From Chloroflexota bacterium (GTDB lineage Bacteria > Chloroflexota > Anaerolineae > Anaerolineales > Anaerolineaceae): a stretch of 5,303 bases of DNA. The position numbers and the translations under genes are program-made. Under the pieces are notes generated by a model that was given only the letters and a program-made list of their open reading frames with translations, had not been told where the DNA came from and did not search any database. The stretch covers positions 1-5,303 of the forward strand of contig JAJYJF010000195.1 of the NCBI GenBank assembly GCA_021796375.1. Direction: 5' to 3'. Below are positions 1-5,303 of this stretch, in pieces. The stretch's first letter is position 1, and every line of letters starts with the position of its first letter.

Positions 1-672
1 CCGGACGACCCGGTTTTTCGCCCGCTGCTCGAAGCCAGCCAGCAGGTTGACCTGCAGGTGGGGTTCGTGGACGAGGACCGGCGCCACCGCTTCTTTATCT
101 CCTCGGCTTACCTTTCGAAAGGGGAGATCCTCCACGTCCACCACAAAGTCTACCTGCCCACCTACGGCCTCTTCGATGAGGGCCGCTTCTTCGCCTTCGG
201 CGATTCGATCCGCGCCTTCGACACGCGCTTCGGCCGGGTAGGGATGCTCATCTGCGAGGATTTCTGGCACGCCTCGCCCCCGTACCTGCTCTGGCTGGAC
301 GGCGCCGACCTCCTGCTGTTCTCATCCGCTTCACCCGGGCGCGGGCTCACGGACAAACCCCAGCTCGAGACCGCTCACTGGGTGGAGCACATCAACCAGG
401 CATACGCCAGCCTGTTCACCGCCTTTGTGGCCCACGCGAACCGGGTTGGTTTTGAGGATGGGCTGAGCTTTTGGGGCGGCTCGACCGTCTTCGACCCCGA
501 CGGCGAAGAGCTGGTGCGCGGCCCCTACCAGCAAGAAGCGCTGACGCTGGCCGAAATCGACCTGAACCAGCTGCACCGCACCCGCGCGCGCCTGCCGCTC
601 CTGCGAGACGAGCGCACCGCCCTCATCGCCCGCGAGCTGGAGCGGATCAACCAGGATCATGGAATCCGTTAA
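1..672 (+). CDS. Nitrilase-superfamily amidohydrolase, probable glutaminase subunit of a split NAD synthetase (N-terminus outside window)
   Basis: The frame is open from base 1 to the TAA at 670-672, giving 224 visible residues. The true start lies upstream, and the GTG at base 58 is internal. Nitrilase-superfamily enzymes use a Glu-Lys-Cys triad. The Lys is visible in HHKVYLPTYG (K49 of the visible part) and the nucleophile in MLICEDFWH (C85); the Glu should lie in the missing N-terminal part. The CED-x-W form around the cysteine and the later NRVGFEDGLSFWGGS block resemble the glutaminase domain of glutamine-dependent NAD synthetases more than aliphatic nitrilases. nadE follows after 9 nt, in the same order as the domains of the fused enzyme. 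The inferred role is cytoplasmic hydrolysis of glutamine to supply ammonia to NadE. An omega-amidase-like or other amidase role cannot be excluded without the N-terminus. Family call is firm; partner role is inference. Confidence 0.88.
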   Translation, partial: PDDPVFRPLLEASQQVDLQVGFVDEDRRHRFFISSAYLSKGEILHVHHKVYLPTYGLFDEGRFFAFGDSIRAFDTRFGRVGMLICEDFWHASPPYLLWLDGADLLLFSSASPGRGLTDKPQLETAHWVEHINQAYASLFTAFVAHANRVGFEDGLSFWGGSTVFDPDGEELVRGPYQQEALTLAEIDLNQLHRTRARLPLLRDERTALIARELERINQDHGIR

Positions 673-681
673 GCTGCGAAC

Positions 682-1521
682 ATGCTGAAAAACAACACCC
701 CTCCCGACCTGACCATCAACACCGACCTGGCGCGCACCATTCTGACCGGCTTCCTGCGCACCGAGATCGGCCGGATGGGCTTCGCGCATGCCGTCGTCGG
801 CCTATCCGGCGGGATCGACTCAGCCCTCTCCTGCTTCCTGGTCGCCGAGGCGCTTGGCCCGCAGAACGTCCTCGCCGTGCGCATGCCCTACAAGACCTCA
901 GCGCCCGACTCGCTCGCGCACGCCGGGCTGGTGATCGACGCCCTCGGGGTGCAGTCGCTGACGGTCGAGATCACGGAGATGGTGGATCCCCTGTTCGCTA
1001 AATTTCCGGGGATGAGCGACCGGCGCAAGGGGAATATCATGGCGCGCGCGCGGATGGTCGTTCTTTACGACCAGTCCGAGGCGTTTCGCGGCCTGGTCGT
1101 CGGCACCGGCAACAAGACCGAGATCCTGCTCGGCTATACCACGGTGTACGGCGATTCGGCGTCCGCGCTCAACCCGATTGGGGATCTGTACAAAACCCAG
1201 ATCCGCCAGCTGGCGCGCGCGGTAGGCGTCCCCGAGCCTATCCTGCAGAAAGCTCCCTCCGCCGATCTCTGGTCCGGACAGACGGACGAAGGCGAGCTCG
1301 GCTTTACCTATGCCGATGTCGACCAGCTGCTGTATCTCCTGATCGACCAGCGCTACAGCCCGGAAGACCTGGTGGACGCCGGCTTTCCGGAAGCCTTCGT
1401 GCGGTCCGTGATCGAGCGCGTCCGGCGCAACCAGTTCAAGCGCGTGCTGCCGCTCGTCGCCAAGCTGTCGAACCGCACCGTCGGCTACGATTTCCTTTAC
1501 CTCCGCGATTGGGGGACGTAA
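682..1521 (+). CDS. nadE: NAD+ synthetase, stand-alone synthetase domain
   Basis: The protein has 279 residues, close to the length of ammonia-dependent NadE (E. coli NadE is about 275) and far shorter than fused glutamine-dependent enzymes. The enzyme adenylates deamido-NAD with ATP and amidates it to NAD+, the last step of NAD biosynthesis. Visible signatures are the ATP-pyrophosphatase P-loop SGGIDS (42-47), RKGNIMARARM (115-125), GTGNKTE (141-147), NPIGDLYKTQ (164-173) and PSADLWSGQTDEGELG (192-207), all intact. ATG at 682 is chosen because the protein then begins shortly before the conserved first helix; it has no good Shine-Dalgarno, which suggests translational coupling to the hydrolase gene ending 9 nt upstream. 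It shares that gene's reading frame. The nitrogen donor could be free ammonia or ammonia from the adjacent hydrolase; the sequence cannot decide. Confidence 0.96.
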   Translation: MLKNNTPPDLTINTDLARTILTGFLRTEIGRMGFAHAVVGLSGGIDSALSCFLVAEALGPQNVLAVRMPYKTSAPDSLAHAGLVIDALGVQSLTVEITEMVDPLFAKFPGMSDRRKGNIMARARMVVLYDQSEAFRGLVVGTGNKTEILLGYTTVYGDSASALNPIGDLYKTQIRQLARAVGVPEPILQKAPSADLWSGQTDEGELGFTYADVDQLLYLLIDQRYSPEDLVDAGFPEAFVRSVIERVRRNQFKRVLPLVAKLSNRTVGYDFLYLRDWGT

Positions 1522-1533
1522 GTTCCTAAAAGC

Positions 1534-2790
1534 ATGCTCGGTTTACACCTTCCACCCGCGCTTCATCACAAGCGGTTTGTATACCTGTGGCTGGGGCTGA
1601 TGATCTCGATGGCCGGCAGCCAGATGCAGCTCTGGGCCCTCTACTGGCACATCCGCACCCTCTCCAACCAGCCGATCGCCGTCAGCGGGGTCGGGGTTGT
1701 CCGCTTTATCCCCGTGCTGGTCTTTTCATTAGTCGCCGGCCTGGTGGCGGACCGGTTCGACCGCCGCAAGGTGATGTTCCTCACCCAAACAGCCATGGCC
1801 CTGGTCGCCCTCGCCCTGGGGCTGCTCACCCTGACCGGCCAGGTCAGGCTGTGGCACCTGTACCTCCTGACCGGGATCCAGGCCATCGCATCCTCGTTCG
1901 ACCTGCCCGCCCGCCAGGCGCTCACCCCCAACCTGGTGCCAACCCGCGACCTGCCCAGCGCCTTCAGCATGCAGTCGATGGCGTTCGATGTGGGGGCTAT
2001 CCTCGGCCCCGGCCTGAGCGGGATCGTCATCGCGTACCTGGGGCAGGCCTACGCGTACCTGTTCAATGCCGTTTCGTTCGCCGCGGTGATCGTCGCCCTG
2101 GCGCTGATCGGGCCGGTGCAGCAGCAGTTCGCCGGCCAGGCGCAGAACCTCTCCGCCTCGTGGGAATCGATCCGCGAGGGGATTCATTTCATCCTCCACC
2201 AGCCGATTATCTTCTCCAGCATGATCCTGGATTTCTTCGCCACATTCTTCTCCTCGGCGAACACGCTCCTGCCCTTCGTCGCCCGAGACGTGCTGCACGT
2301 GGGCGCGGTTCCCTACGGCTGGCTGTCGGCGGCCGCATCCATAGGGGCGGTGCTCGTCGCCCTGGTCATCTCCCAGCGGGTGCACATGCGCCGGCAAGGG
2401 CAGGTGATGCTCTGGGCGGTCATGTTCTTCGGGCTGGCGACCGTGCTGTTTGGGATCTCCCGCAATTTCTGGCTCACCATGCTCGCGCTGGCCCTCGTCG
2501 GAGGCTCGGACGCGGTCAGCACCATCATCCGCAACACCATCCGCCAGATGCAAACCCCCGATTTCATCCGCGGCCGGATGACGAGCATCAACCAGATCTT
2601 TTTCACGGGCGGGCCGCAGCTGGGTGAGATCGAAGCCGGCGCGGCCGCCCAGGCTTTCGGGACGCCGTTCGCGATCCTCACCGGAGGGCTGGGCTGCGTG
2701 GTGGCGGTAGCCTGGATCGGCTGGCGCTGGCCGCAGCTGCGCCGCTACGACGGCAGCGAGCCATCCCTGGCCGGCGCAGAAGCGGATTGA
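1534..2790 (+). CDS. MFS transporter, EntS/MFS_3-type exporter family, substrate unknown
   Basis: The 418-residue protein is strongly hydrophobic, with about 12 membrane segments read by eye (roughly 15-37, 48-71, 80-101, 106-120, 143-170, 173-193, then 225-248, 258-281, 290-308, 311-330, 350-370, 376-397) and a soluble loop at about 194-224 between the two six-helix halves. The MFS motif A is present between helices 2 and 3 as GLVADRFDRRKV (69-80). DLPARQALTPNLVP (123-136) and ILGPGLSG (156-163), together with PDFIRGRM (342-349) in the second half, are typical of the MFS_3 group that includes the enterobactin exporter EntS and many putative drug exporters. It starts 12 nt after nadE and has only a weak, distant Shine-Dalgarno, so it is probably cotranscribed. 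Its substrate cannot be read from sequence; a link with pyridine nucleotide metabolism would be speculation from position. Confidence 0.9.
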   Translation: MLGLHLPPALHHKRFVYLWLGLMISMAGSQMQLWALYWHIRTLSNQPIAVSGVGVVRFIPVLVFSLVAGLVADRFDRRKVMFLTQTAMALVALALGLLTLTGQVRLWHLYLLTGIQAIASSFDLPARQALTPNLVPTRDLPSAFSMQSMAFDVGAILGPGLSGIVIAYLGQAYAYLFNAVSFAAVIVALALIGPVQQQFAGQAQNLSASWESIREGIHFILHQPIIFSSMILDFFATFFSSANTLLPFVARDVLHVGAVPYGWLSAAASIGAVLVALVISQRVHMRRQGQVMLWAVMFFGLATVLFGISRNFWLTMLALALVGGSDAVSTIIRNTIRQMQTPDFIRGRMTSINQIFFTGGPQLGEIEAGAAAQAFGTPFAILTGGLGCVVAVAWIGWRWPQLRRYDGSEPSLAGAEAD

Positions 2791-2794
2791 GGAT

Positions 2795-3832
2795 TCACTC
2801 CGTCTCGGTGACCTTGTGGATGGAGCGCGGCGTCTCGGGGTTGAGGCCTTTTTCGAGGGTCAGGTGGTAAGAAAACAGCTGTCCCGCCACCGCGGCCACG
2901 ATCGGCGCGAGCCACTCCGGGGCTGCGCCCGGCAGCTCCAGCGGGACCTCCGCCAGGCGCAGCGCCCGCGGGTCGTCGGAAAGGACCACCAGCCTGGCCT
3001 GCTGGTCGCGCTGGACGCTTTCCAGCACCTCCAGCATGCTGTCCATCACGTCGCCGCGGGTGGCGACGGCCAGCACCGGGAAGGTCCGGTCGATCAGGGC
3101 GACCGGCCCGTGCATGAAGTCCGCCGGGGAATAGGGATCGGCCAGCACGTACGCCATTTCCTTCATTTTCAAGGCCCATTCAAAGGCGGTCGCGTAGTGG
3201 TAGCCGCGGCCAAGGACCACGCAGCGCTCCATCGAAGCCATGCGCTGCGCCGCCTCGCGGTAGTGCGCCTCCCGGCTTAAAACCTGGTCCACCTCGCCGG
3301 GGATCGCCCCCAGGCGATCGAGCGCGCTCTGGTCGCCGGAAAGCAGCGCCGCCAGGAGGGCGACCGCCGCCAGGGAGGCCGTGTATGTCTTCGTCGCCGC
3401 CACCGCGCGCTCTTCTCCTGCACCGAGGTTGATCACGAAATCGGCTGTCCGGCCGATGGGGGAATCCGGCCGGTTCGTGATGGCCAGGGTCGGGCGGCCC
3501 TGCCGCCGCGCCTCCGCCAAGACGGCCACCACGTCCGGCGACTGCCCCGACTGCGAAATGCCAAGCGCCAGGGCCCCCTCCAGGCGCGGGACCTGGTGGT
3601 AGCGGGTGAAGAGGGAGGGCGTCGCCAGGGCAAACGGGAGGTGATTGAGCGAGCCAAACACGTACTCGGCGTACCGCCCGGCATTATCGGAGGTCCCCCG
3701 CGCGGCGAGGTAGACGTACTGGAAATCCATGCCTTTTAACGCGCGGACGATGCTCTCCAGGTTCGAGCGCTCGCGCTCCAGCAGCCCGCGGATGACCTCG
3801 GGCTGTTCCAGGATTTCACTTCGCAACGTCAT
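2795..3832 (-). CDS. SIS-domain sugar-phosphate protein, probable NagB-II-type glucosamine-6-phosphate deaminase
   Basis: The 345-residue protein has two SIS domains. The first (about 35-165) shows ARGTSDNAG (44-52), ISQSGQSPD (92-100) and EERAVAATKTYT (140-151); the second (about 200-330) shows GRGYHYATAFEWALKMKE (208-225) and MHGPVALID (240-248). It aligns with the isomerase half of GlmS. E225 and H241 fall at the places of the GlmS isomerase Glu488 and ring-opening His504 with the same 16-residue spacing, and K340 near the C-terminus matches Lys603. The N-terminal glutaminase domain of GlmS is absent, so glutamine-dependent GlcN6P synthesis is not expected. The ending GLNPETPRSIHKVTETE fits NagB-II deaminases, which convert GlcN6P to fructose-6-phosphate and ammonia. 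A fructosamine-phosphate deglycase or AgaS-like isomerase is the alternative. It follows the ROK gene by 51 nt, probably in one operon, and has a strong ribosome binding site. Confidence 0.88.
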   Translation of the reverse strand: MTLRSEILEQPEVIRGLLERERSNLESIVRALKGMDFQYVYLAARGTSDNAGRYAEYVFGSLNHLPFALATPSLFTRYHQVPRLEGALALGISQSGQSPDVVAVLAEARRQGRPTLAITNRPDSPIGRTADFVINLGAGEERAVAATKTYTASLAAVALLAALLSGDQSALDRLGAIPGEVDQVLSREAHYREAAQRMASMERCVVLGRGYHYATAFEWALKMKEMAYVLADPYSPADFMHGPVALIDRTFPVLAVATRGDVMDSMLEVLESVQRDQQARLVVLSDDPRALRLAEVPLELPGAAPEWLAPIVAAVAGQLFSYHLTLEKGLNPETPRSIHKVTETE

Positions 3833-3841
3833 CGGATAATT

Positions 3842-3848
3842 CCTCCTC
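3842..3848 (-). promoter_or_regulatory. Strong Shine-Dalgarno of the SIS gene
   Basis: On the minus strand this reads GAGGAGG and lies 9 nt before the ATG that ends at 3832. It fixes that start codon. It is much better placed than any signal in the plus-strand operon, suggesting that the SIS protein is translated independently of the upstream ROK gene. Confidence 0.85.
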
Positions 3849-3883
3849 TCTTGAATGGGGAATGAAGGTCGTAGCTGCTCGCC

Positions 3884-5053
3884 CTACGGCAGGCCAAGCT
3901 CGGTGGAGAGCACCACTGCCGAAGCCCCGAGGATCAGGTTTTCCGGCCCCAGAACCGTGTTGCTGATCCGGGTATCCCCGGCGAGCTTCGCCAGGCTCCT
4001 GCGCCGGACCTCTTCCCGGACGGCATTCAAAAACGGCTCCCCGAAAGCGGTAAAGCTGCCGGTGAAGACGATATGGTCCACGTTCAGGATGCTGACCAGG
4101 CTCGCGATCGAGAAGCCAAGGTAGCGCCCCGCCTGGTTGACCGCCGCGGTGGCGGTCTCTTCCCCGGATGCATACCGGCGGAGGACATCCCCCCAGCGCG
4201 GCATCCCGGGTCGTCCCTGGCTGGCAGGCGCAGCCGCCACCTCCCGGACCGCGCGGAGCACCGCGCGCGAGGTTGCCACGGTCTCGAGGCAGCCGGTTTT
4301 GCCGCACGAGCACAGCCGGCCGTCCTCGACCACGGTGAGGTGGCCGATCTCTCCGGCGCCGAAACCGTCCCCGTGATGCAGGCGGCCGGAAAGGATGATC
4401 CCGCAGCTGATCCCATCTCCCGCGCGGACGACGATCAGGTTCGGGTTCTGGCTGTGCTCGCCAAAGGTGTACTCCGCCAGGGCCGCAGCGTGGCTGTCGT
4501 TGACCAGATAAATCGGGAGCTCGAAGCGCGCCTCGAGCGGCTGCTTGAGCGCCAGGTCGGACCAATCCAGCTGGACGGACCGCCGGACGATCCCATTCAG
4601 CGGGTCGGTGAGGCCGGGGACGATTACCCCGATCCCGATCAGCGGCGCTTCCGCCTCGGATACCATCTGGTCGATGGCCTCAACCAGCAAGCCGACCAGG
4701 GCCTCGCCGCGCATCCCGGCGGTCGGCCAGCGCCTGCGGTAGCGGATGCTGCCGCGCAGGTCCACCAGCGCGACCTCAAACTCGTCCGGCTTCAGGTCGG
4801 CGCAGATCACCTGGCGGGCGTTGGCGCGCAGGCTGACCAAAATGGGCGGTTTCCCGCCCGCCGAAGAGCCCACCCCCACCTCCTCGAGAAAGCCTCTTTC
4901 GATTAATCCCCCCACGATTTCTGAGATGGTTGCCCGGGTCAGCCCGGTCGCGCGGGCGAGGTCGGCCCGGCTGATGGGGGATTTGTCATAGACGGTTTTG
5001 AGGACGAGGCGGATATTATGGACCTTGGTGAACTGCCGGGTAGCTTTCTCCAT
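3884..5053 (-). CDS. ROK-family transcriptional regulator (NagC/Mlc/XylR type)
   Basis: The 389-residue protein has an N-terminal winged helix-turn-helix (about 10-75, with ISRADLARATGLTRATISE at 27-45) joined to a ROK sugar-kinase-like domain (about 80-389). The zinc site is complete: GAGEIGH (232-238) supplies H238, and CSCGKTGC supplies C248, C250 and C255. The spacing 10-2-5 equals that of Mlc (His247, Cys257, Cys259, Cys264). The sugar-pocket residues N185, D186, E235 and H238 are kept. The kinase phosphate-binding motif DxGGT is replaced by ADLKPDE (85-91), so it should sense a sugar rather than phosphorylate it. ROK regulators are usually repressors relieved by a sugar or sugar phosphate. 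The cotranscribed SIS gene points to an amino sugar or its phosphate as ligand; that is inference. ATG at 5053 is the first in-frame start and has an upstream GGAGGAG. Confidence 0.94.
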   Translation of the reverse strand: MEKATRQFTKVHNIRLVLKTVYDKSPISRADLARATGLTRATISEIVGGLIERGFLEEVGVGSSAGGKPPILVSLRANARQVICADLKPDEFEVALVDLRGSIRYRRRWPTAGMRGEALVGLLVEAIDQMVSEAEAPLIGIGVIVPGLTDPLNGIVRRSVQLDWSDLALKQPLEARFELPIYLVNDSHAAALAEYTFGEHSQNPNLIVVRAGDGISCGIILSGRLHHGDGFGAGEIGHLTVVEDGRLCSCGKTGCLETVATSRAVLRAVREVAAAPASQGRPGMPRWGDVLRRYASGEETATAAVNQAGRYLGFSIASLVSILNVDHIVFTGSFTAFGEPFLNAVREEVRRRSLAKLAGDTRISNTVLGPENLILGASAVVLSTELGLP

Positions 5054-5064
5054 AGGCGCTGCCG

Positions 5065-5071
5065 CTCCTCC
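5065..5071 (-). promoter_or_regulatory. Shine-Dalgarno of the ROK gene
   Basis: On the minus strand this reads GGAGGAG, 11 nt before the ATG ending at 5053. The spacing is slightly long, but no closer in-frame start codon exists, so it supports the chosen start. Confidence 0.65.
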
Positions 5072-5097
5072 GCGCGGGAAATCGGGAGTTTGTATGT

Positions 5098-5117
5098 TTA
5101 CTGAACTTAATTAGTAA
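5098..5117. promoter_or_regulatory. Candidate operator: inverted repeat over the ROK promoter -10 and start site
   Basis: TTACTGA (5098-5104) and TTAGTAA (5111-5117) are inverted copies matching at 6 of 7 positions, separated by 6 nt (ACTTAA). The 20-bp element is AT-rich and covers the -10 box and likely start site of the minus-strand promoter. ROK regulators such as NagC, Mlc and XylR bind AT-rich dyads and often repress their own operon, so autoregulation is the natural reading. The site itself is inferred, not matched to a known consensus. Confidence 0.45.
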
Positions 5118-5139
5118 CCCGTTTCGGGGAAATTGTCAA
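5111..5139 (-). promoter_or_regulatory. Probable sigma-70-type promoter of the ROK-SIS operon
   Basis: On the minus strand, a perfect TTGACA (-35, bases 5139 to 5134) is followed by a 17-nt spacer and TACTAA (-10, bases 5116 to 5111). The -10 is imperfect; shifting by one base gives ACTAAT with an 18-nt spacer. Transcription would start near 5103-5105, leaving a leader of about 50 nt before the ROK start codon. The -10 lies in an AT-rich island inside otherwise GC-rich DNA, which supports a real promoter. Confidence 0.6.
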
Positions 5140-5179
5140 TCCATCCTGCCGGATCTACTCAGGGTTTTCACAAGGTGGG

Positions 5180-5214
5180 TTGACAAAAGACGAAAAGGTC
5201 TTCTTCGGTACAAT
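5180..5214 (+). promoter_or_regulatory. Promoter-like boxes facing the right-hand gene, with abnormal spacing
   Basis: A perfect TTGACA (5180-5185) and a good TACAAT (5209-5214) lie upstream of the gene starting at 5255, but 23 nt separate them instead of about 17. No better -35 exists 16-18 nt before TACAAT, and no -10 lies 16-18 nt after TTGACA. If TACAAT is used, transcription starts near 5221 with a leader of about 34 nt. The gene may need an activator, or only one of the boxes may be functional. Confidence 0.4.
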
Positions 5215-5251
5215 AAGGGTTCGCCAAAACACCTGTTGACCGGAGAAGACC
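5197..5251 (+). repeat. 12-bp inverted repeat flanking the -10 box and covering the ribosome binding site
   Basis: GGTCTTCTTCGG (5197-5208) and CCGGAGAAGACC (5240-5251) are inverted copies with one difference that would be a G-U pair in RNA; 31 nt lie between them. The right arm contains the Shine-Dalgarno of the gene at 5255. The left arm can also pair with AAGAC at 5187-5191 (loop GAAAAG), so the two pairings exclude each other. It may be a DNA operator pair or, if transcription starts further upstream, an RNA structure. Confidence 0.5.
5242..5245 (+). promoter_or_regulatory. Shine-Dalgarno of the right-hand gene
   Basis: GGAG, continuing as GGAGAAG, lies 9 nt before the ATG at 5255. Normal spacing supports that start codon. 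It sits inside the right arm of the inverted repeat. Confidence 0.6.
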
Positions 5252-5254
5252 GCT

Positions 5255-5303
5255 ATGGATTATACCAACCTGGCTCCTCACCAGGATGTGGATGAAAATG
5301 GAT
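5255..5303 (+). CDS. Start of an unidentified gene (cut by window end)
   Basis: An ATG with a well-placed GGAG opens a frame that stays open for the remaining 16 codons (MDYTNLAPHQDVDENG). The visible residues are polar and acidic, with no signal peptide or membrane segment so far. The family cannot be recognised from this piece. The gene is divergent from the ROK-SIS operon and shares a 201-nt control region with it, so it may be regulated by the ROK protein; that is inference from arrangement only. Confidence 0.55.
   Translation, partial: MDYTNLAPHQDVDENG

Noticed and set aside
58..672. GTG at base 58 as the start of the hydrolase
   Set aside because: The frame is open to the window edge, and the upstream residues read as continuous protein. 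A start here would lack the N-terminal part with the catalytic Glu.
471..1001. Plus-strand open frame overlapping the hydrolase and nadE genes
   Set aside because: Its translation is rich in Arg, Pro and Ala, and it crosses the junction of two well-supported genes. It is a shadow of GC-rich coding sequence.
1729..2553. Minus-strand open frame (274 codons) antisense to the MFS gene
   Set aside because: Composition dominated by Gly, Asp, Glu, Arg and His, typical of antisense shadows of GC-rich genes; no motif and no convincing ribosome binding site.
1587..2627. Long plus-strand open frame (346 codons) inside the MFS gene
   Set aside because: Low-complexity Pro/Arg/Gly/Ala composition with no recognisable motif, while the overlapping MFS frame shows clear family motifs.
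2737..2779. 8-bp inverted repeat at the end of the MFS gene as an intrinsic terminator
   Set aside because: The loop is 27 nt, it lies in coding sequence, and no T-run follows on either strand. It is noted only under the convergent junction.
2846..2856. T-run after GAGGCC as a terminator for the plus-strand operon
   Set aside because: No stable stem directly precedes the five Ts, and the sequence encodes the C-terminal KGLNPET region of the SIS protein.
4073..4906. Plus-strand open frame (277 codons) antisense to the ROK gene
   Set aside because: It lies wholly inside a ROK gene with intact zinc site and HTH, and its translation has no family signature.

Overview
The window is GC-rich bacterial chromosomal DNA, dense with genes: five coding regions and a sixth that has just begun, no RNA genes, no mobile elements and no CRISPR. 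The protein types and the style of the sequence (high GC, weak Shine-Dalgarno signals inside operons, a TACAAT-type -10 box) would fit a Chloroflexota/Anaerolineae-like organism. That placement is an impression from familiarity, not a demonstrated assignment.

Left half (1-2790, + strand): three genes run head to tail with gaps of 9 and 12 nt, so they are very probably one transcript. The first, cut off at its N-terminus by the window edge, is a carbon-nitrogen hydrolase of the nitrilase superfamily with the CEDFW motif typical of NAD synthetase glutaminase domains. The second is nadE, a stand-alone NAD+ synthetase with an intact ATP-pyrophosphatase P-loop. Together they look like the two halves of glutamine-dependent NAD synthetase encoded separately: the hydrolase would supply ammonia from glutamine and NadE would use it to amidate deamido-NAD. 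They lie in the same reading frame, separated by a single TAA and three codons. The third gene is a 12-helix MFS exporter-like permease (EntS/MFS_3 type) of unknown substrate.

Right half (2795-5053, - strand): a ROK-family transcriptional regulator is followed 51 nt downstream by a SIS-domain sugar-phosphate protein that resembles the isomerase half of GlmS without the glutaminase half, probably a NagB-II-type glucosamine-6-phosphate deaminase. This looks like a small operon for amino-sugar catabolism or its control. It converges on the NAD operon with only 4 nt between stop codons.

Far right (5054-5303): a 201-nt divergent control region. It carries a good promoter for the ROK gene (TTGACA, 17-nt spacer), with an inverted repeat over its -10 box that is a candidate ROK autoregulatory operator. 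It also carries promoter-like boxes facing right and a 12-bp inverted repeat that covers the ribosome binding site of a new + strand gene. Only 16 codons of that gene are visible and it cannot be identified. It is a natural candidate for a second target of the ROK regulator.

The gene content is of known families. The parts most worth a second look are the one-stop split of the NAD synthetase and the repeat architecture of the divergent control region.
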